From NCBI RefSeq assembly GCF_014638275.1, contig NZ_BMFJ01000001.1, positions 1,538,338-1,602,337 on the forward strand: a stretch of 64,000 bases of DNA, in the 5' to 3' direction. Position numbers and translations under genes: made by a program. Shown piece after piece: positions 26,040 to 35,315 of this stretch. Position 1 is the stretch's first letter, and each line of letters opens with the position of its first letter. A model generated the notes under the pieces. The model saw only the letters and a program-made list of their open reading frames with translations, made no database searches and was not told where the DNA came from. This stretch comes from Primorskyibacter flagellatus. GTDB lineage: Bacteria; Pseudomonadota; Alphaproteobacteria; Rhodobacterales; Rhodobacteraceae.

Positions 26040-28186
26040 GGCCCCGCCGCGCGCCACAGCCGGTCGGTCCGCACCCCGGCATCGTTCCACAACCTCCGGC
26101 CCGTCAGTGCGCGGGCCGTTGTCACGTCCATCCCCTCCGGTCCGAACCGCAGCGCCACCGCCCCGGTGGTGCGCAGGCGTTTCGGGGCAAAGACCTCGCA
26201 GGGCAGCGGCCGGGGCGGGTCGTGCGTCAGGACCAGTACCTCCCCCGGCGCGCAGCCGGCGGCAGCGGCGGCCCGCTTGCCGGTCAGGTGGCGCAGCGGG
26301 ACGGCCCCTCTGTCGGGCGGGGCGATGGTTCCGTCGGGGCGAGCGGCGGGCCAGAGTGCGGCGGCCTTCTCCTGATCCAGCGCCGATCCGTCGTTCTCGA
26401 GCCAGACGCCGGCGACGAACCCGGCCCCGCGCGGGCGGGACAGGGCGCGCCCTTCGGGGCCTAGGATGCCGACGATCTGCCCGGCGTCCTCGATCAGGAC
26501 CTGCGGCCGCTCCGCCTGCGTCCAGAGCCATGCCGCCGCAAGCACCGGCACCACCCCCGCCACCCGTCCCCGCCCCTGCCAAAGCGCGACCAGAAGCCCG
26601 CCCGCCGCGAACAGCGGCAGTACCCATGGCCCCGGCGCGGGCACCTGTCCGACGGCGCCGGGCCAGGCCTCCACCGTGCGGGCGACCAGCAGGATCCAGT
26701 CCAGCCCCCAGCCCATGACGATCAGCGCCAGCGGCTCCAGCCCGAGCGGCATGAACAGCAGCGCCACCACCCCGGCGGGCATCACGAACAGCCCCATGAG
26801 CGGCACGGCGGCCAGGTTTGCGATCAGCCCGTAGTGGGAGACCATGTTGAAATGCGCCGCCCCGACCGGCGCGGTCGCCAGCCCCGCGACGGTCGAGGTC
26901 AGCACAACCGTCAGCGTGCCGGTCACTAGCTTCGGCCAGCCGCGCCCCTGTCCCCGCAGCGCGGCAAAGACCGCGACAAGGGCGGTGGTTGCGGCGAAAG
27001 ACATCTGGAACCCGGGCGACAACAGCGCCTCGGGTCTCAGGACCAGCACCACCAGCGCGGCGATGGCCAGCGCGCGCAGGGATATCGCCCGCCGGTCGGC
27101 CACCAGCGCCAGCAGGGCCACGGCGGCCATGACAAACGCACGCTCCGTCGCGATGGAGCCTCCGGACAGCGCCAGGTAGCCCGCCGCCGCGGTCAGCGCG
27201 GCCGGCGCGGCGATGGACCGGACCGGCCAGTTCAGCGCGACATGGGGGATCGCCGCCCCCGCAAGGCGCAGCGCGGCAAAGACGAACCCCGCCACCAGCC
27301 CCATGTGCAGCCCGGAAATCGCCAGCAGATGCGCCAGGTTGGTACGGCGCAGGGCCTGCGTGATCTCCTCCGTCAGGGCCGACCTGTCGCCGGTCATCAC
27401 GGCCGTCGCAAAGGCCCCGGTGTCGCCTGGCAGCACGGCGCGGATCCGGTCGGACAGGGCCATGCGCAGGGTGAAGACCGGGGTCGCGCCGGGGCGGGGC
27501 GGCAGCAATTCCAGCAGCGGCGTCCGGGTGTAGCCGATGCCGCCAAGCCGGTGGAACCAGCTGTGGCGCTGGAAGTCGAAGCCGCCCGGCTCCACCGGGC
27601 CTCCGGGCGGGGAAAGGTGGGCGGTGGTAATGACGGTCATGCCGGGTGCCGGGTCGATGAAACCCTGCTCTCCGTGCAGGGAAATACGGACCCGCGCCGG
27701 GGTCCGGTCCGGGGGCACGTCGTCCAGCCGCACGCGGTCCAGCGTCAGCCGCAGCGCGTCCGAGGCGGAGCGGTCGATGCCGATCACCCGTCCCTCTACC
27801 GCGCCGTAGTAGCGCCAGCCCAGCACCGGCGCGGCGGTGGTCTGTGCCCGCGCCGCCGCCAGCACCAGCCCCGCCGCCGCCAGCGCCAGCCCCCAGATCA
27901 GAGGGGACACCGCGGGTGGCAGCCGGAACGCCAGCACCGCCAGCAGCAGCGCCAGAAGGGCGACACCCAGCACCACCTGCCCCGCGGGTTCCACCCTCAG
28001 CGAGAAGTAGAGCCCGATGCCGCAGGCCAGTGCCACCGGTGCCCAGGGAAACAGATGTCCGCGCTGGCGCAACAGCAGCCCGCCGGGACCGGACTGCCAC
28101 GCCCCCGGTATCGGGCCCGCCCCCGGTATCGGGCCCGCAAGGGGACCTGCCCCGCCGTCAGCCTGCGCCTCCGCCCGCTGCCGCAC
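26036..28186 (-). CDS. comEC: ComEC/Rec2-family competence membrane protein, lacking a recognisable metallo-hydrolase motif
   Basis: The 716-residue membrane protein has an N-terminal DUF4131-like region (residues about 50-220), then a polytopic competence domain containing [21 protein letters not shown] and [16 protein letters not shown] (residues about 290-360), the signature of DNA-uptake channels. The C-terminal part (about 540-716) keeps a soluble domain but has no HxHxDH metal motif, so the nuclease-like domain found in full ComEC is absent or degenerate. The GTG start at 28186 follows GGGGGTGA. The first residues contain [12 protein letters not shown], encoded by an 18-bp direct repeat. 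It runs convergent with lexA and divergent from gltX. Confidence 0.92.
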   Translation of the reverse strand: MRQRAEAQADGGAGPLAGPIPGAGPIPGAWQSGPGGLLLRQRGHLFPWAPVALACGIGLYFSLRVEPAGQVVLGVALLALLLAVLAFRLPPAVSPLIWGLALAAAGLVLAAARAQTTAAPVLGWRYYGAVEGRVIGIDRSASDALRLTLDRVRLDDVPPDRTPARVRISLHGEQGFIDPAPGMTVITTAHLSPPGGPVEPGGFDFQRHSWFHRLGGIGYTRTPLLELLPPRPGATPVFTLRMALSDRIRAVLPGDTGAFATAVMTGDRSALTEEITQALRRTNLAHLLAISGLHMGLVAGFVFAALRLAGAAIPHVALNWPVRSIAAPAALTAAAGYLALSGGSIATERAFVMAAVALLALVADRRAISLRALAIAALVVLVLRPEALLSPGFQMSFAATTALVAVFAALRGQGRGWPKLVTGTLTVVLTSTVAGLATAPVGAAHFNMVSHYGLIANLAAVPLMGLFVMPAGVVALLFMPLGLEPLALIVMGWGLDWILLVARTVEAWPGAVGQVPAPGPWVLPLFAAGGLLVALWQGRGRVAGVVPVLAAAWLWTQAERPQVLIEDAGQIVGILGPEGRALSRPRGAGFVAGVWLENDGSALDQEKAAALWPAARPDGTIAPPDRGAVPLRHLTGKRAAAAAGCAPGEVLVLTHDPPRPLPCEVFAPKRLRTTGAVALRFGPEGMDVTTARALTGRRLWNDAGVRTDRLWRAAGP
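28103..28138. repeat. Two-copy 18-bp direct repeat inside comEC 5' end
   Basis: CCCCGGTATCGGGCCCGC occurs twice in tandem (28103-28120 and 28121-28138). It adds six residues per copy (GPIPGA-type) to the cytoplasmic N-terminus of ComEC without changing frame. Copy number could vary between strains. Confidence 0.85.
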
Positions 28187-28273
28187 TTGTCACCCCCGTT
28201 TCCGACAGATAGACACCTCTCAGATTGGGCACGACCCGGTAAACGCCCGGTAAACGAAAGGCTGCTTCTCCCC

Positions 28274-29680
28274 GTGACATCCGAGGTTGTTACCCGTTTC
28301 GCCCCCTCCCCGACCGGCTACTTGCATATCGGCGGCGCGCGGACCGCGCTGTTCAACTGGCTTTATGCGCGCGGGCGCGGCGGGAAATTCCTGCTCAGGA
28401 TCGAGGATACGGACCGCGAACGCTCCACGCCCGAGGCGACGGCGGCGATCCTTGCGGGGATGGAGTGGCTCGGGCTCGACCATGACGGCGAAGTCGTGTC
28501 GCAGTTCGACCGCGCCGACCGGCACCGCGCCGTGGCGCTTGACCTGCTGGAGACGGGCCGCGCCTACAAGTGCTTTGCCACGCAGGACGAAATCCAGGCC
28601 TTCCGCGATGCCGCCAAGGCCGAGGGGCGCTCGACCCTCTACCAGTCTCCCTGGCGCGACGCCGATCCGGCCACCCACCCCGACGCGCCTTACGTCGTAA
28701 GGCTGAAGGCCCCGCGCGAAGGCGCTACGGTCATCCGCGACGAGGTGCAGGGCGACGTGACCATCCGGAACGACCAGCTCGACGACCTCGTGCTGCTGCG
28801 CTCGGACGGGAACCCGGTCTACATGCTCGCCGTTGTGGTGGACGATCACGACATGGGGGTCACGCATGTGATCCGGGGCGACGACCATCTCAACAACGCG
28901 GCGCGCCAGATGGCGATCATCGAGGCCATGGGCTGGCCCGTGCCGGTCTATGCCCATATCCCGCTGATCCACGGGCCTGACGGCAAGAAGCTGTCCAAGC
29001 GGCACGGCGCGCTCGGGGTCGAGGAATATCGCGACATGGGCTACCCGGCGTCCGGCATGCGCAACTACCTCGCCCGGCTCGGATGGAGCCATGGCGACGA
29101 CGAGGTCTTTACCGACGCGCAGGCGAAGGACTGGTTCGACCTGACGGGCATCGGCAAGTCCCCCGCGCGGCTCGACTTCAAGAAGCTGGAAAACGTCTGC
29201 GGCCAGCATATCGCCATGACCGACGATGCTGCGCTGCTGCATGAGCTGTCTGACTTTCTGAACGCCTCAGGCCAGACCGCCCTGCCGCCCGCCAAGGCCG
29301 CGCTGGTCGGACAGGCCATGCCGGTGCTGAAAGAACGCGCCAAAACCTACCCGGAACTGCTTGAAAAGGCGCACTTCTGCCTGACGGACCGGCCGCTGGA
29401 CATCGAAGACAAGGCGGCAAAGGCCCTGACCGACGAGGCGCGGCAAATGTTAACGGATTTGACGCCGCAGCTGCAAACTGCTACTTGGGAGCGTCACGAT
29501 CTGGAGGTCCTCTTGAACAGCTTTGCCGAGCAGCGGGGACTGAAGTTCGGGCAGATGGCCGGCCCTCTCAGGGCCGCCCTGGCCGGACGGGCCGCGACGC
29601 CCAGTGTTTTCGACATGATGCTTGTTCTGGGACGCGAGGAAACCATCCTCCGGCTCGATGACGCGGGGGTGGCGGCGTAA
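28274..29680 (+). CDS. gltX: Glutamyl-tRNA synthetase
   Basis: The 468-residue class I synthetase charges tRNA-Glu. The N-terminus [20 protein letters not shown] holds the HIGH motif as HIGG, and [12 protein letters not shown] near residue 240 is the KMSKS loop. The GTG at 28274 begins at the normal position. The reading frame is open far upstream, antisense through comEC, and that part is rejected. Ribosome-site support is modest (GAAAGG about 12 bases before). The C-terminal anticodon domain extends to the end, with [17 protein letters not shown]. It is divergent from comEC across 87 bases and followed by gltA. Confidence 0.96.
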   Translation: MTSEVVTRFAPSPTGYLHIGGARTALFNWLYARGRGGKFLLRIEDTDRERSTPEATAAILAGMEWLGLDHDGEVVSQFDRADRHRAVALDLLETGRAYKCFATQDEIQAFRDAAKAEGRSTLYQSPWRDADPATHPDAPYVVRLKAPREGATVIRDEVQGDVTIRNDQLDDLVLLRSDGNPVYMLAVVVDDHDMGVTHVIRGDDHLNNAARQMAIIEAMGWPVPVYAHIPLIHGPDGKKLSKRHGALGVEEYRDMGYPASGMRNYLARLGWSHGDDEVFTDAQAKDWFDLTGIGKSPARLDFKKLENVCGQHIAMTDDAALLHELSDFLNASGQTALPPAKAALVGQAMPVLKERAKTYPELLEKAHFCLTDRPLDIEDKAAKALTDEARQMLTDLTPQLQTATWERHDLEVLLNSFAEQRGLKFGQMAGPLRAALAGRAATPSVFDMMLVLGREETILRLDDAGVAA

Positions 29681-29753
29681 CGTTCTCGTCACACCTCATG
29701 AATAAGAAGGGGCGCGCGGCTGCGGTCACGCGCGGGAATAGAAAGGGAAGAGT

Positions 29754-31049
29754 ATGTCAGATACGAACAAAACGGCAACGCTGACCATCGACGGCAAGAG
29801 CTACGACCTGCCGATCCTGTCGCCAAGCGCGGGCCCCGACGTGATCGACATCCGCAAGCTGTACGGCCAGGCGGATGTGTTCACCTACGACCCCGGTTTC
29901 ACCTCCACCGCCTCCTGCGACAGCTCCATCACCTATATCGACGGTGAGGAAGGCGTGCTGCTGCACCGCGGTTACCCGATCGACCAGCTGGCCGGCAAAT
30001 CGCATTTCCTCGAGGTCTGCTACCTGCTGCTCTACGGCGAACTGCCCTCTTCCGCCCAGCTCGAGGATTTCGAGAAGCGCGTTACCATGCACACCATGGT
30101 GCACGAACAGATGCACCGCTTCTTCACCGGCTTCCGCCGCGACGCGCATCCGATGGCGGTCATGGTCGGCGTGGTCGGCGCGATGTCGGCCTTCTACCAC
30201 GACAGCACCGACATCCACGATCCCTGGCAGCGCGAGGTCGCCTCGATCCGCCTGATCGCCAAGATGCCGACCATCGCGGCCATGGCCTACAAGTACAACA
30301 TCGGCCAGCCCTTCGTGTACCCGCGCAACGACCTCGACTACGCGTCGAACTTCCTGCGCATGTGCTTCTCCGTCCCGGCCGAGGAATATGTGCCCGACCC
30401 GATCCTGTCCCGCGCGATGGACCGGATCTTCACGCTGCATGCGGATCACGAACAGAACGCGTCGACGTCGACCGTGCGTCTGGCGTCGTCTTCCGGCGCG
30501 AACCCCTTTGCCTGCATCGCCGCCGGCATCGCCTGCCTCTGGGGCCCGGCACATGGCGGCGCGAACCAGGCGGCGCTGGAATGCCTCAAGGAAATCGGCT
30601 CCGTCGACCGCATCCCGGAATTCATCGCCAAGGCGAAGGACCCGGACGACAACTTCCGTCTCATGGGCTTCGGCCACCGGGTCTACAAGAACTTCGACCC
30701 GCGCGCGAAGGTGATGAAGCAGTCCGCGGACGAGGTTCTCGACCTGCTCGGCGTGGAAAACAACCCGATCCTCGCGGTCGCCAAGGAACTGGAAAAGCAG
30801 GCGCTGGAGGACGAGTACTTCATCAAGCGCAAGCTGTTCCCGAACGTCGACTTCTACTCCGGCATCATTCTTGAGGCCATGGGCTTCCCGACCTCCATGT
30901 TCACCCCGATCTTCGCGCTCTCGCGCACCGTCGGCTGGATTTCCCAGTGGAAGGAAATGATTGAGGATCCGAGCATGAAGATCGGCCGCCCGCGTCAGCT
31001 TTACACCGGCGCGACGCTGCGGGACTACGTGGACGTGGAAAAGCGCTGA
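29754..31049 (+). CDS. gltA: Citrate synthase
   Basis: The 431-residue type II citrate synthase condenses oxaloacetate and acetyl-CoA at entry to the TCA cycle. Seen are the N-terminal beta-domain [46 protein letters not shown], the active-site histidines in [11 protein letters not shown] (near residue 265) and [15 protein letters not shown] (near residue 306), and the Asp in [28 protein letters not shown] site precedes the ATG. A good intrinsic terminator follows. Confidence 0.98.
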   Translation: MSDTNKTATLTIDGKSYDLPILSPSAGPDVIDIRKLYGQADVFTYDPGFTSTASCDSSITYIDGEEGVLLHRGYPIDQLAGKSHFLEVCYLLLYGELPSSAQLEDFEKRVTMHTMVHEQMHRFFTGFRRDAHPMAVMVGVVGAMSAFYHDSTDIHDPWQREVASIRLIAKMPTIAAMAYKYNIGQPFVYPRNDLDYASNFLRMCFSVPAEEYVPDPILSRAMDRIFTLHADHEQNASTSTVRLASSSGANPFACIAAGIACLWGPAHGGANQAALECLKEIGSVDRIPEFIAKAKDPDDNFRLMGFGHRVYKNFDPRAKVMKQSADEVLDLLGVENNPILAVAKELEKQALEDEYFIKRKLFPNVDFYSGIILEAMGFPTSMFTPIFALSRTVGWISQWKEMIEDPSMKIGRPRQLYTGATLRDYVDVEKR

Positions 31050-31071
31050 TTTTCCGGTATGTTAAGATGAA

Positions 31072-31100
31072 CCGCCGGTCCGAAAAGGCCGGCGGTTTTC
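31072..31100 (+). terminator. Intrinsic terminator of gltA
   Basis: CCGCCGG (31072-31078) pairs with CCGGCGG (31089-31095) around a ten-base loop, followed by TTTTC. It lies 22 bases after the gltA stop codon. Confidence 0.85.
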
Positions 31101-31117
31101 GTATGCATGAAGGTCGG

Positions 31118-31145
31118 AGATCCCGGGTCGAGCCCGGGTATGACG
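31118..31145. repeat. Palindromic extragenic repeat, TCGAG-loop type (copy 2)
   Basis: GAGATCCCGGG-TCGAG-CCCGGG followed by TATGACG repeats the pattern of the element at 16621-16643: same GAGATCC flank, same loop, same ATGAC tail, but changed and still paired arms. The compensatory change favours a conserved structure. Confidence 0.7.
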
Positions 31146-31177
31146 CCCCTCAACAGAACCGCCCCCGGACACACGCG

Positions 31178-31297
31178 TCCCCTCCCCTGACAGTGGGAGG
31201 GCCAGGGAGGGGGTAACATCATCGCCCACCCATCCCGCCGATAATCAGATGCGCCACTCCCTCTCCCCCCGGGGGAGAGGGCCGGGGTGAGGGGAAA
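31178..31297. repeat. C/G-rich dispersed repeats (CCCTCCCC...GGGGAGGG type)
   Basis: Two related elements: CCCCTCCCCTGACAGTGGGA with GGGCCAGGGAGGGGG (31179-31213) and CCCTCTCCCCCCGGGGGAGA with GGGCCGGGGTGAGGG (about 31258-31296). Each forms a near-palindrome of pyrimidine and purine halves with the trailer GGGCCAGGGAGGG or similar. Related copies are at 34672-34775 and 40373-40556. This family fills most of the convergent gltA/hydratase spacer. Confidence 0.7.
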
Positions 31298-31303
31298 CCG
31301 CCC

Positions 31304-32080
31304 TCACCGCCCCTCGAACTTCGCCGCCCGCTTCTCGACAAACGCCAGCACGCCCTCCTTGAAGTCGCGCGACTGGCCGCAGGCACCCTGTGCCTTGCCC
31401 TCGAGATCCAGCTGCTGCTGAAGGTCGTTGTGCCAGGAGGCGCGGACCGCCTCCTTGATCTTGCCGAAGGCCACCGTCGGCCCCTTGGCGAGATAGGCGG
31501 CGCGGGCCTTCCAGCGGGTCTCGAACTCCGCATCCGGCACGGCTTCCCAGATCATGCCCCAGGCGTCTGCATCCTTCGCGCTGATCTTCTCGGCGAAGAG
31601 CGCGGCGCCCATGGCCTTCGGCCCGCCGACCGAGCGCGGCAGGGTGTAGGTCCCGGCAGCATCAGGCAGCAGGCCGATGCGGGAAAAGGCCTGGAGGAAA
31701 TAGGCGCTCTCCGTCGCGATCACGACGTCACAGGCGAGCGCGATATTAGCCCCCGCCCCGGCGGCGGGGCCGTTCACGGCGGCGATCACCGGCACCGGGC
31801 TGTCCACGATCGCACGCACCAGCGGCTGATATTCGTCGCGCAGGGTCCGTTCGAGATCGGGGTTGGCGATGTCTCCGCTGTCGCTCAGGTCCTGGCCGGA
31901 GCAGAAGGCGGCGCCGCTGCCGGTCAGCACGATCACCCGCGCCTCTCGGCCCGCGTTGCGCACGGCGTCGGTCAGTTCCGCCCGCATCAGCCCGTTCAGG
32001 GCGTTGTACTTGTCGGGGCGGTTCAGGCAGATGACGGCGGTGTCGTCGGCGATGTCGAGCGTGATGGTCTGGTAGGTCAT
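31304..32080 (-). CDS. Enoyl-CoA hydratase/isomerase family protein, PaaG-like
   Basis: The 258-residue crotonase-fold protein has the oxyanion-hole segments AFCSGQDLSD (residues about 59-68) and GPAAGAGANIALACDVVIA (about 104-122), then FLQAFSRIGLLPDAAGTYTLPR, which closely fits PaaG-type 2-(1,2-epoxy-1,2-dihydrophenyl)acetyl-CoA isomerases (QAFSxIGLxPD). No other phenylacetate genes are near, so a general hydratase or isomerase role in acyl-CoA degradation is equally possible. It is downstream of ccmH by 68 bases on the same strand and may be read through from the ccm operon. Confidence 0.92.
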   Translation of the reverse strand: MTYQTITLDIADDTAVICLNRPDKYNALNGLMRAELTDAVRNAGREARVIVLTGSGAAFCSGQDLSDSGDIANPDLERTLRDEYQPLVRAIVDSPVPVIAAVNGPAAGAGANIALACDVVIATESAYFLQAFSRIGLLPDAAGTYTLPRSVGGPKAMGAALFAEKISAKDADAWGMIWEAVPDAEFETRWKARAAYLAKGPTVAFGKIKEAVRASWHNDLQQQLDLEGKAQGACGQSRDFKEGVLAFVEKRAAKFEGR

Positions 32081-32148
32081 GGGGGGCTCCCTTTTCGTCG
32101 CGCGTCACTCCATCCGCGATGCGGAGGGGACGCAAGGGAAACCATGCG

Positions 32149-32634
32149 TCACCGGTCGAGAATCTGCCGCAGCCGTTCTTCTTCCTCCGCGCTCAGCCCG
32201 GCCTCCGTCGCGCGGGTGCGGCGGCGGATGAAAACCGCGCCAATGCCCAGCCCCGCGACCAGCATCGCCGGACCGGCCGCCCAGAGCAGCCAGTTCGACC
32301 CGCCCGTGCGCGGGGTCAGCAGCACGTATTCGCCGTAGCGGTCGGTGATGAAGTCCAGAACCTCTTCATCCGTATCGCCCGCCACCAGCCGTTCGCGCAC
32401 CAGCAGGCGCAGGTCGCGGGCGAGGTCTGCGTTTGAGTCGTCGATGTTCTCGTTCCGGCAGACCAGACAGCGCAGGCCCTTGGACAGGTCGCGGGCCCGT
32501 TGTTCCAGCGCAGGGTCTGGGAGGATCTCGTCCGGCTGCACGGCATGGGCGGAGGTGGCGACGAGCAGCGCCAGCACCGCGGGATGGGCGGCTCCCGCGA
32601 TAGTCCGAAGCCCCTGCCGCAGACCCCCGGTCAT
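32149..32634 (-). CDS. ccmH: Cytochrome c maturation protein CcmH
   Basis: The 161-residue product has a signal/hydrophobic N-terminus (AVLALLVATSAHAV), the thioredoxin-like redox motif LRCLVCRN with Cys56 and Cys59, a helical DLARDLRLLVRERLVAGDTDEEV domain and one C-terminal membrane anchor (WLLWAAGPAMLVAGLGIGAVF, about 115-136). It keeps apocytochrome cysteines reduced for haem attachment in the periplasm. The ATG at 32634 overlaps the ccmF stop. ccmI does not follow; a hydratase gene does. Confidence 0.95.
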   Translation of the reverse strand: MTGGLRQGLRTIAGAAHPAVLALLVATSAHAVQPDEILPDPALEQRARDLSKGLRCLVCRNENIDDSNADLARDLRLLVRERLVAGDTDEEVLDFITDRYGEYVLLTPRTGGSNWLLWAAGPAMLVAGLGIGAVFIRRRTRATEAGLSAEEEERLRQILDR

Positions 32635-34589
32635 TCCGCCGCCACCGCGTCCGGCACCTTCCGCGCCCCGGCAGCAACGCGATAGCGCCGGTCGGACAGG
32701 CTCAGCGCGCCGCCGATCGCCATGAGGATCGCGCCGCCCCAGATCCAGTTGGCCAGCGGTTTGACATAGCTGCGCACGGCCCAGCCCCCGCCCTCCTGCG
32801 GGTCGCCGATGACGACGTAGATGTCGCGCAGGATGCCGTTGTCGATCGCGGCCTCGGTCGTGGGCATGCGGGCGACGGGGTAGAAACGCTTTTCCGGATA
32901 GAGCGTCGCGATGGTGCGGGTACCGCGCGACAGGGCAAAGCTGCCGGTGGTGGAGATGTAGTTGGGGCCCTGCACCCGCTCCACCCCGTCGAGGCTGAGC
33001 GTGTAGCCCGCCAGCGTGACGCTGTCGCCCTCCTGCATGACGCGGATGTCCTCGCTCTGCCAGGCGAGCATGCCCGCGATGCCGATGATCGTCACGCCAA
33101 GCCCCGCATGCGCCGTGGCCCGGCCATAGTCGGACCGCTGCAGACGCAGCAGCCGCGCCGCCCCGCTTGTCCCCGTGCGTGCCCAGAGATCCGCCGCCGC
33201 CCCGGCCACCAGCCACGTGCCGAGCATCAGCCCCACGGGCGCAAGGGCGGACCGGCCGGTCTGGATCGCGAAGGTCAGCGCCAGCACCGCCAGCGCCAGC
33301 ACGCACGCCGGGATCAGCAGGCGGACGGGACGGGCCAGTTTCGCGCGCTTCCAGGGGAGCAGCGCGCCAAGCGGCAGGACGAGACCGAGCAGGACGAAGA
33401 ACGGCGTGAAGGCCATGTCGAAAAAGGGCGCGCCGACCGAGAGCTTGCGGTCGAACAGCAGTTCGCTGACCAGCGGCCAGATCGTTCCGATGAAGACCAC
33501 AAACGCCGCGACCGCCAGCAGGATGTTGTTCAGCACCAGCATGGATTCCCGGCTGAGGAGGGAGAAGACCCCGCGCGAGGACAGCGCCTCGGCCCGCGCG
33601 GCGAAAAGGGTGAGCGCGCCGCCCATGAACAGCGCGGTGATGGCCAGCAGGAAGACCCCGCGCTCCGGATCCGTGGCGAAGGCGTGCACGGAGGTGATGA
33701 TGCCCGAGCGGGTGATGAAGGCCCCGATCAGCGAAAAGCCGAAGGCGGTGATGGCCAGAAGCACCGTCCAGGCCTTCAGGCTTTCGCGCTTCTCCACGAC
33801 CACGGCGGAATGCAGCAGCGCGGCGGCGATCAGCCAGGGCATGAACGACGCGTTTTCGACCGGGTCCCAGAACCAGAACCCGCCCCAGCCCAGTTCGTAA
33901 TAGGCCCACCACGAGCCGAGCGCGATGCCGATGGTCAGGAAGACCCAGGCCGCCAGCGTCCAGGGGCGGACCCAACGGCCCCATGCGGCGTCCACGCGGC
34001 CTTCGATCAGGGCGGCGACGGCGAAGGAGAAGGCCATGGAGAGGCCGACGTAGCCCAGATAGAGGAACGGTGGATGGAAGGCGAGGCCGGGGTCCTGGAG
34101 CAGCGGGTTGAGGTCGCCCCCGTCCAGCGGCGGCACGGCGAGGCGCAGGAACGGGTTGGAGGTGAAGAGCAGGAAAGCCAGGAAGGCCAGCCCGATGGAG
34201 CCCTGCACCGCGATCACCCGGGCCCTGAGCGTCGGCGGCAGGGCCTGGCCGAACCACGCGGCGGAGGCGCCGAACAGGGCGAGGATCAGGATCCAGAGGA
34301 GCATGGAGCCTTCGTGGTTCCCCCAGACTCCGGTGACCTTGTAGAGCATCGGTTTGAGCGAATGGGAGTTCTCCGTCACCAGTTTCAGCGAGAAATCCGA
34401 GGTGACGAAGCCGTGGGTCAGCGCGGCGAAGGCGAAGCCGACGAGCAGGAGCTGGGCATTCGCGGCCGGCTCCGCCACGGCCATCCATCCCGGCCAGCGG
34501 TTGTGCGCGCCGATCAGCGGCACGACGGTCTGGACGAGCGCCACGGCGAGCGCGAGGACAAGGGCAAAGTGGCCAAGTTCGTTCAACAT
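32631..34589 (-). CDS. ccmF: Cytochrome c haem lyase subunit CcmF
   Basis: The 652-residue polytopic membrane protein is the core of the haem ligation complex. The WWD-type haem-handling region reads GWGGFWFWDPVENASFMPWL (residues about 220-239). Early GNHEGSMLLWI and late RSYVKPLANWIWGGAILMAIGG are also typical. About fourteen hydrophobic segments are present. The ATG at 34589 was chosen over an upstream frame that reads through a GC-rich repeat. It overlaps ccmH (ATGA). In this genome a holin-endolysin pair separates it from ccmE. Confidence 0.96.
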   Translation of the reverse strand: MLNELGHFALVLALAVALVQTVVPLIGAHNRWPGWMAVAEPAANAQLLLVGFAFAALTHGFVTSDFSLKLVTENSHSLKPMLYKVTGVWGNHEGSMLLWILILALFGASAAWFGQALPPTLRARVIAVQGSIGLAFLAFLLFTSNPFLRLAVPPLDGGDLNPLLQDPGLAFHPPFLYLGYVGLSMAFSFAVAALIEGRVDAAWGRWVRPWTLAAWVFLTIGIALGSWWAYYELGWGGFWFWDPVENASFMPWLIAAALLHSAVVVEKRESLKAWTVLLAITAFGFSLIGAFITRSGIITSVHAFATDPERGVFLLAITALFMGGALTLFAARAEALSSRGVFSLLSRESMLVLNNILLAVAAFVVFIGTIWPLVSELLFDRKLSVGAPFFDMAFTPFFVLLGLVLPLGALLPWKRAKLARPVRLLIPACVLALAVLALTFAIQTGRSALAPVGLMLGTWLVAGAAADLWARTGTSGAARLLRLQRSDYGRATAHAGLGVTIIGIAGMLAWQSEDIRVMQEGDSVTLAGYTLSLDGVERVQGPNYISTTGSFALSRGTRTIATLYPEKRFYPVARMPTTEAAIDNGILRDIYVVIGDPQEGGGWAVRSYVKPLANWIWGGAILMAIGGALSLSDRRYRVAAGARKVPDAVAAE

Positions 34590-34668
34590 GATCGGGTTAT
34601 ACTCCGGGCTTCGGGGTTGGGCCAACGGGATTGCGGGGTCGAAGGGGTTCACGTTGTCGCGGGGCGTG

Positions 34669-34775
34669 GGACGCCCCCCTCCCTGGCCCTCCCCCGGCCC
34701 GGGGGGAGGGGAACGCGTGTGGATGCGGGCGGGACAGGTTCCCTCCACCTGAAAGGGGGAGGGTCAGGGAGGGGG
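34669..34775. repeat. C/G-rich dispersed repeats between ccmF and the holin gene
   Basis: CCCCCCTCCCTGGCCCTCCC then CCGGCCCGGGGGGAGGGG (about 34674-34710), and CCCTCCACCTGAAAGGGGGA then GGGTCAGGGAGGGGG (34741-34775), belong to the same family as 31178-31297 and 40373-40556. The second copy abuts the stop codon of the holin gene. Confidence 0.7.
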
Positions 34776-35315
34776 TCACGCCGCGCGCGCCGCCCGCCAG
34801 TCGTCCAGCGCCGCGTTGCGTTCGCCATTCTGGGTGTCGGGAGTGTCGTCTGTTTCCAGCGACCTCAGCGCACGGGTGTTTTCCACCACCGTCGGCACGC
34901 GGGCGAGGGTCTGCGCGATCTCGCGCTGGAACTCCTGACCCTTCAGCTGGTGGCGCGCGCCGAAGTAGAAGCTGACCACCGCGCCCATGAGCCACCAGAG
35001 CGCCTCGGGCACCAGAGCGAGGCCCTGCATGCGTTCGGCAAACCAGACCGGGCTTGTCATGGCGGAGATGAACAGACCGATCGTTCCGAACGCCAGGAGC
35101 GGGCGCGGGAGACGGTTCAGCCCGTCCATCAGGCTGTCGAACCAGCTGCGGGGTGTGCGGAATTCGGCCCCGTGCTGGAGCAGCGCGGCGGAGAGCCGGT
35201 CGAGGTCGCGGCCGCCTGCGGATTCGGCGTTTTCACGAAAGACCTCAACGGTTTCGCGCAGCGCGTTGCGATTGCCGCCGAAGAGGGTGTTCAGAAGTCC
35301 GGTCATCAGTCCCAT
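34776..35315 (-). CDS. Holin of the GTA/3TM type
   Basis: The 179-residue protein has a basic, helical N-terminal part (TGLLNTLFGGNRNALRETVEVFRENAE) and two or three hydrophobic segments (PLLAFGTIGLFISAMTSPVWF, about 75-95, and ALWWLMGAVVSFYFGAR, about 108-124), then a charged tail. This fits the 3TM holin family associated with gene transfer agents of Rhodobacterales. Holins make the membrane lesion that frees the endolysin. The ATG at 35315 overlaps the end of the endolysin gene by ten bases. No phage structural genes are nearby, as expected for a lysis module separate from the main GTA cluster. Confidence 0.82.
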   Translation of the reverse strand: MGLMTGLLNTLFGGNRNALRETVEVFRENAESAGGRDLDRLSAALLQHGAEFRTPRSWFDSLMDGLNRLPRPLLAFGTIGLFISAMTSPVWFAERMQGLALVPEALWWLMGAVVSFYFGARHQLKGQEFQREIAQTLARVPTVVENTRALRSLETDDTPDTQNGERNAALDDWRAARAA

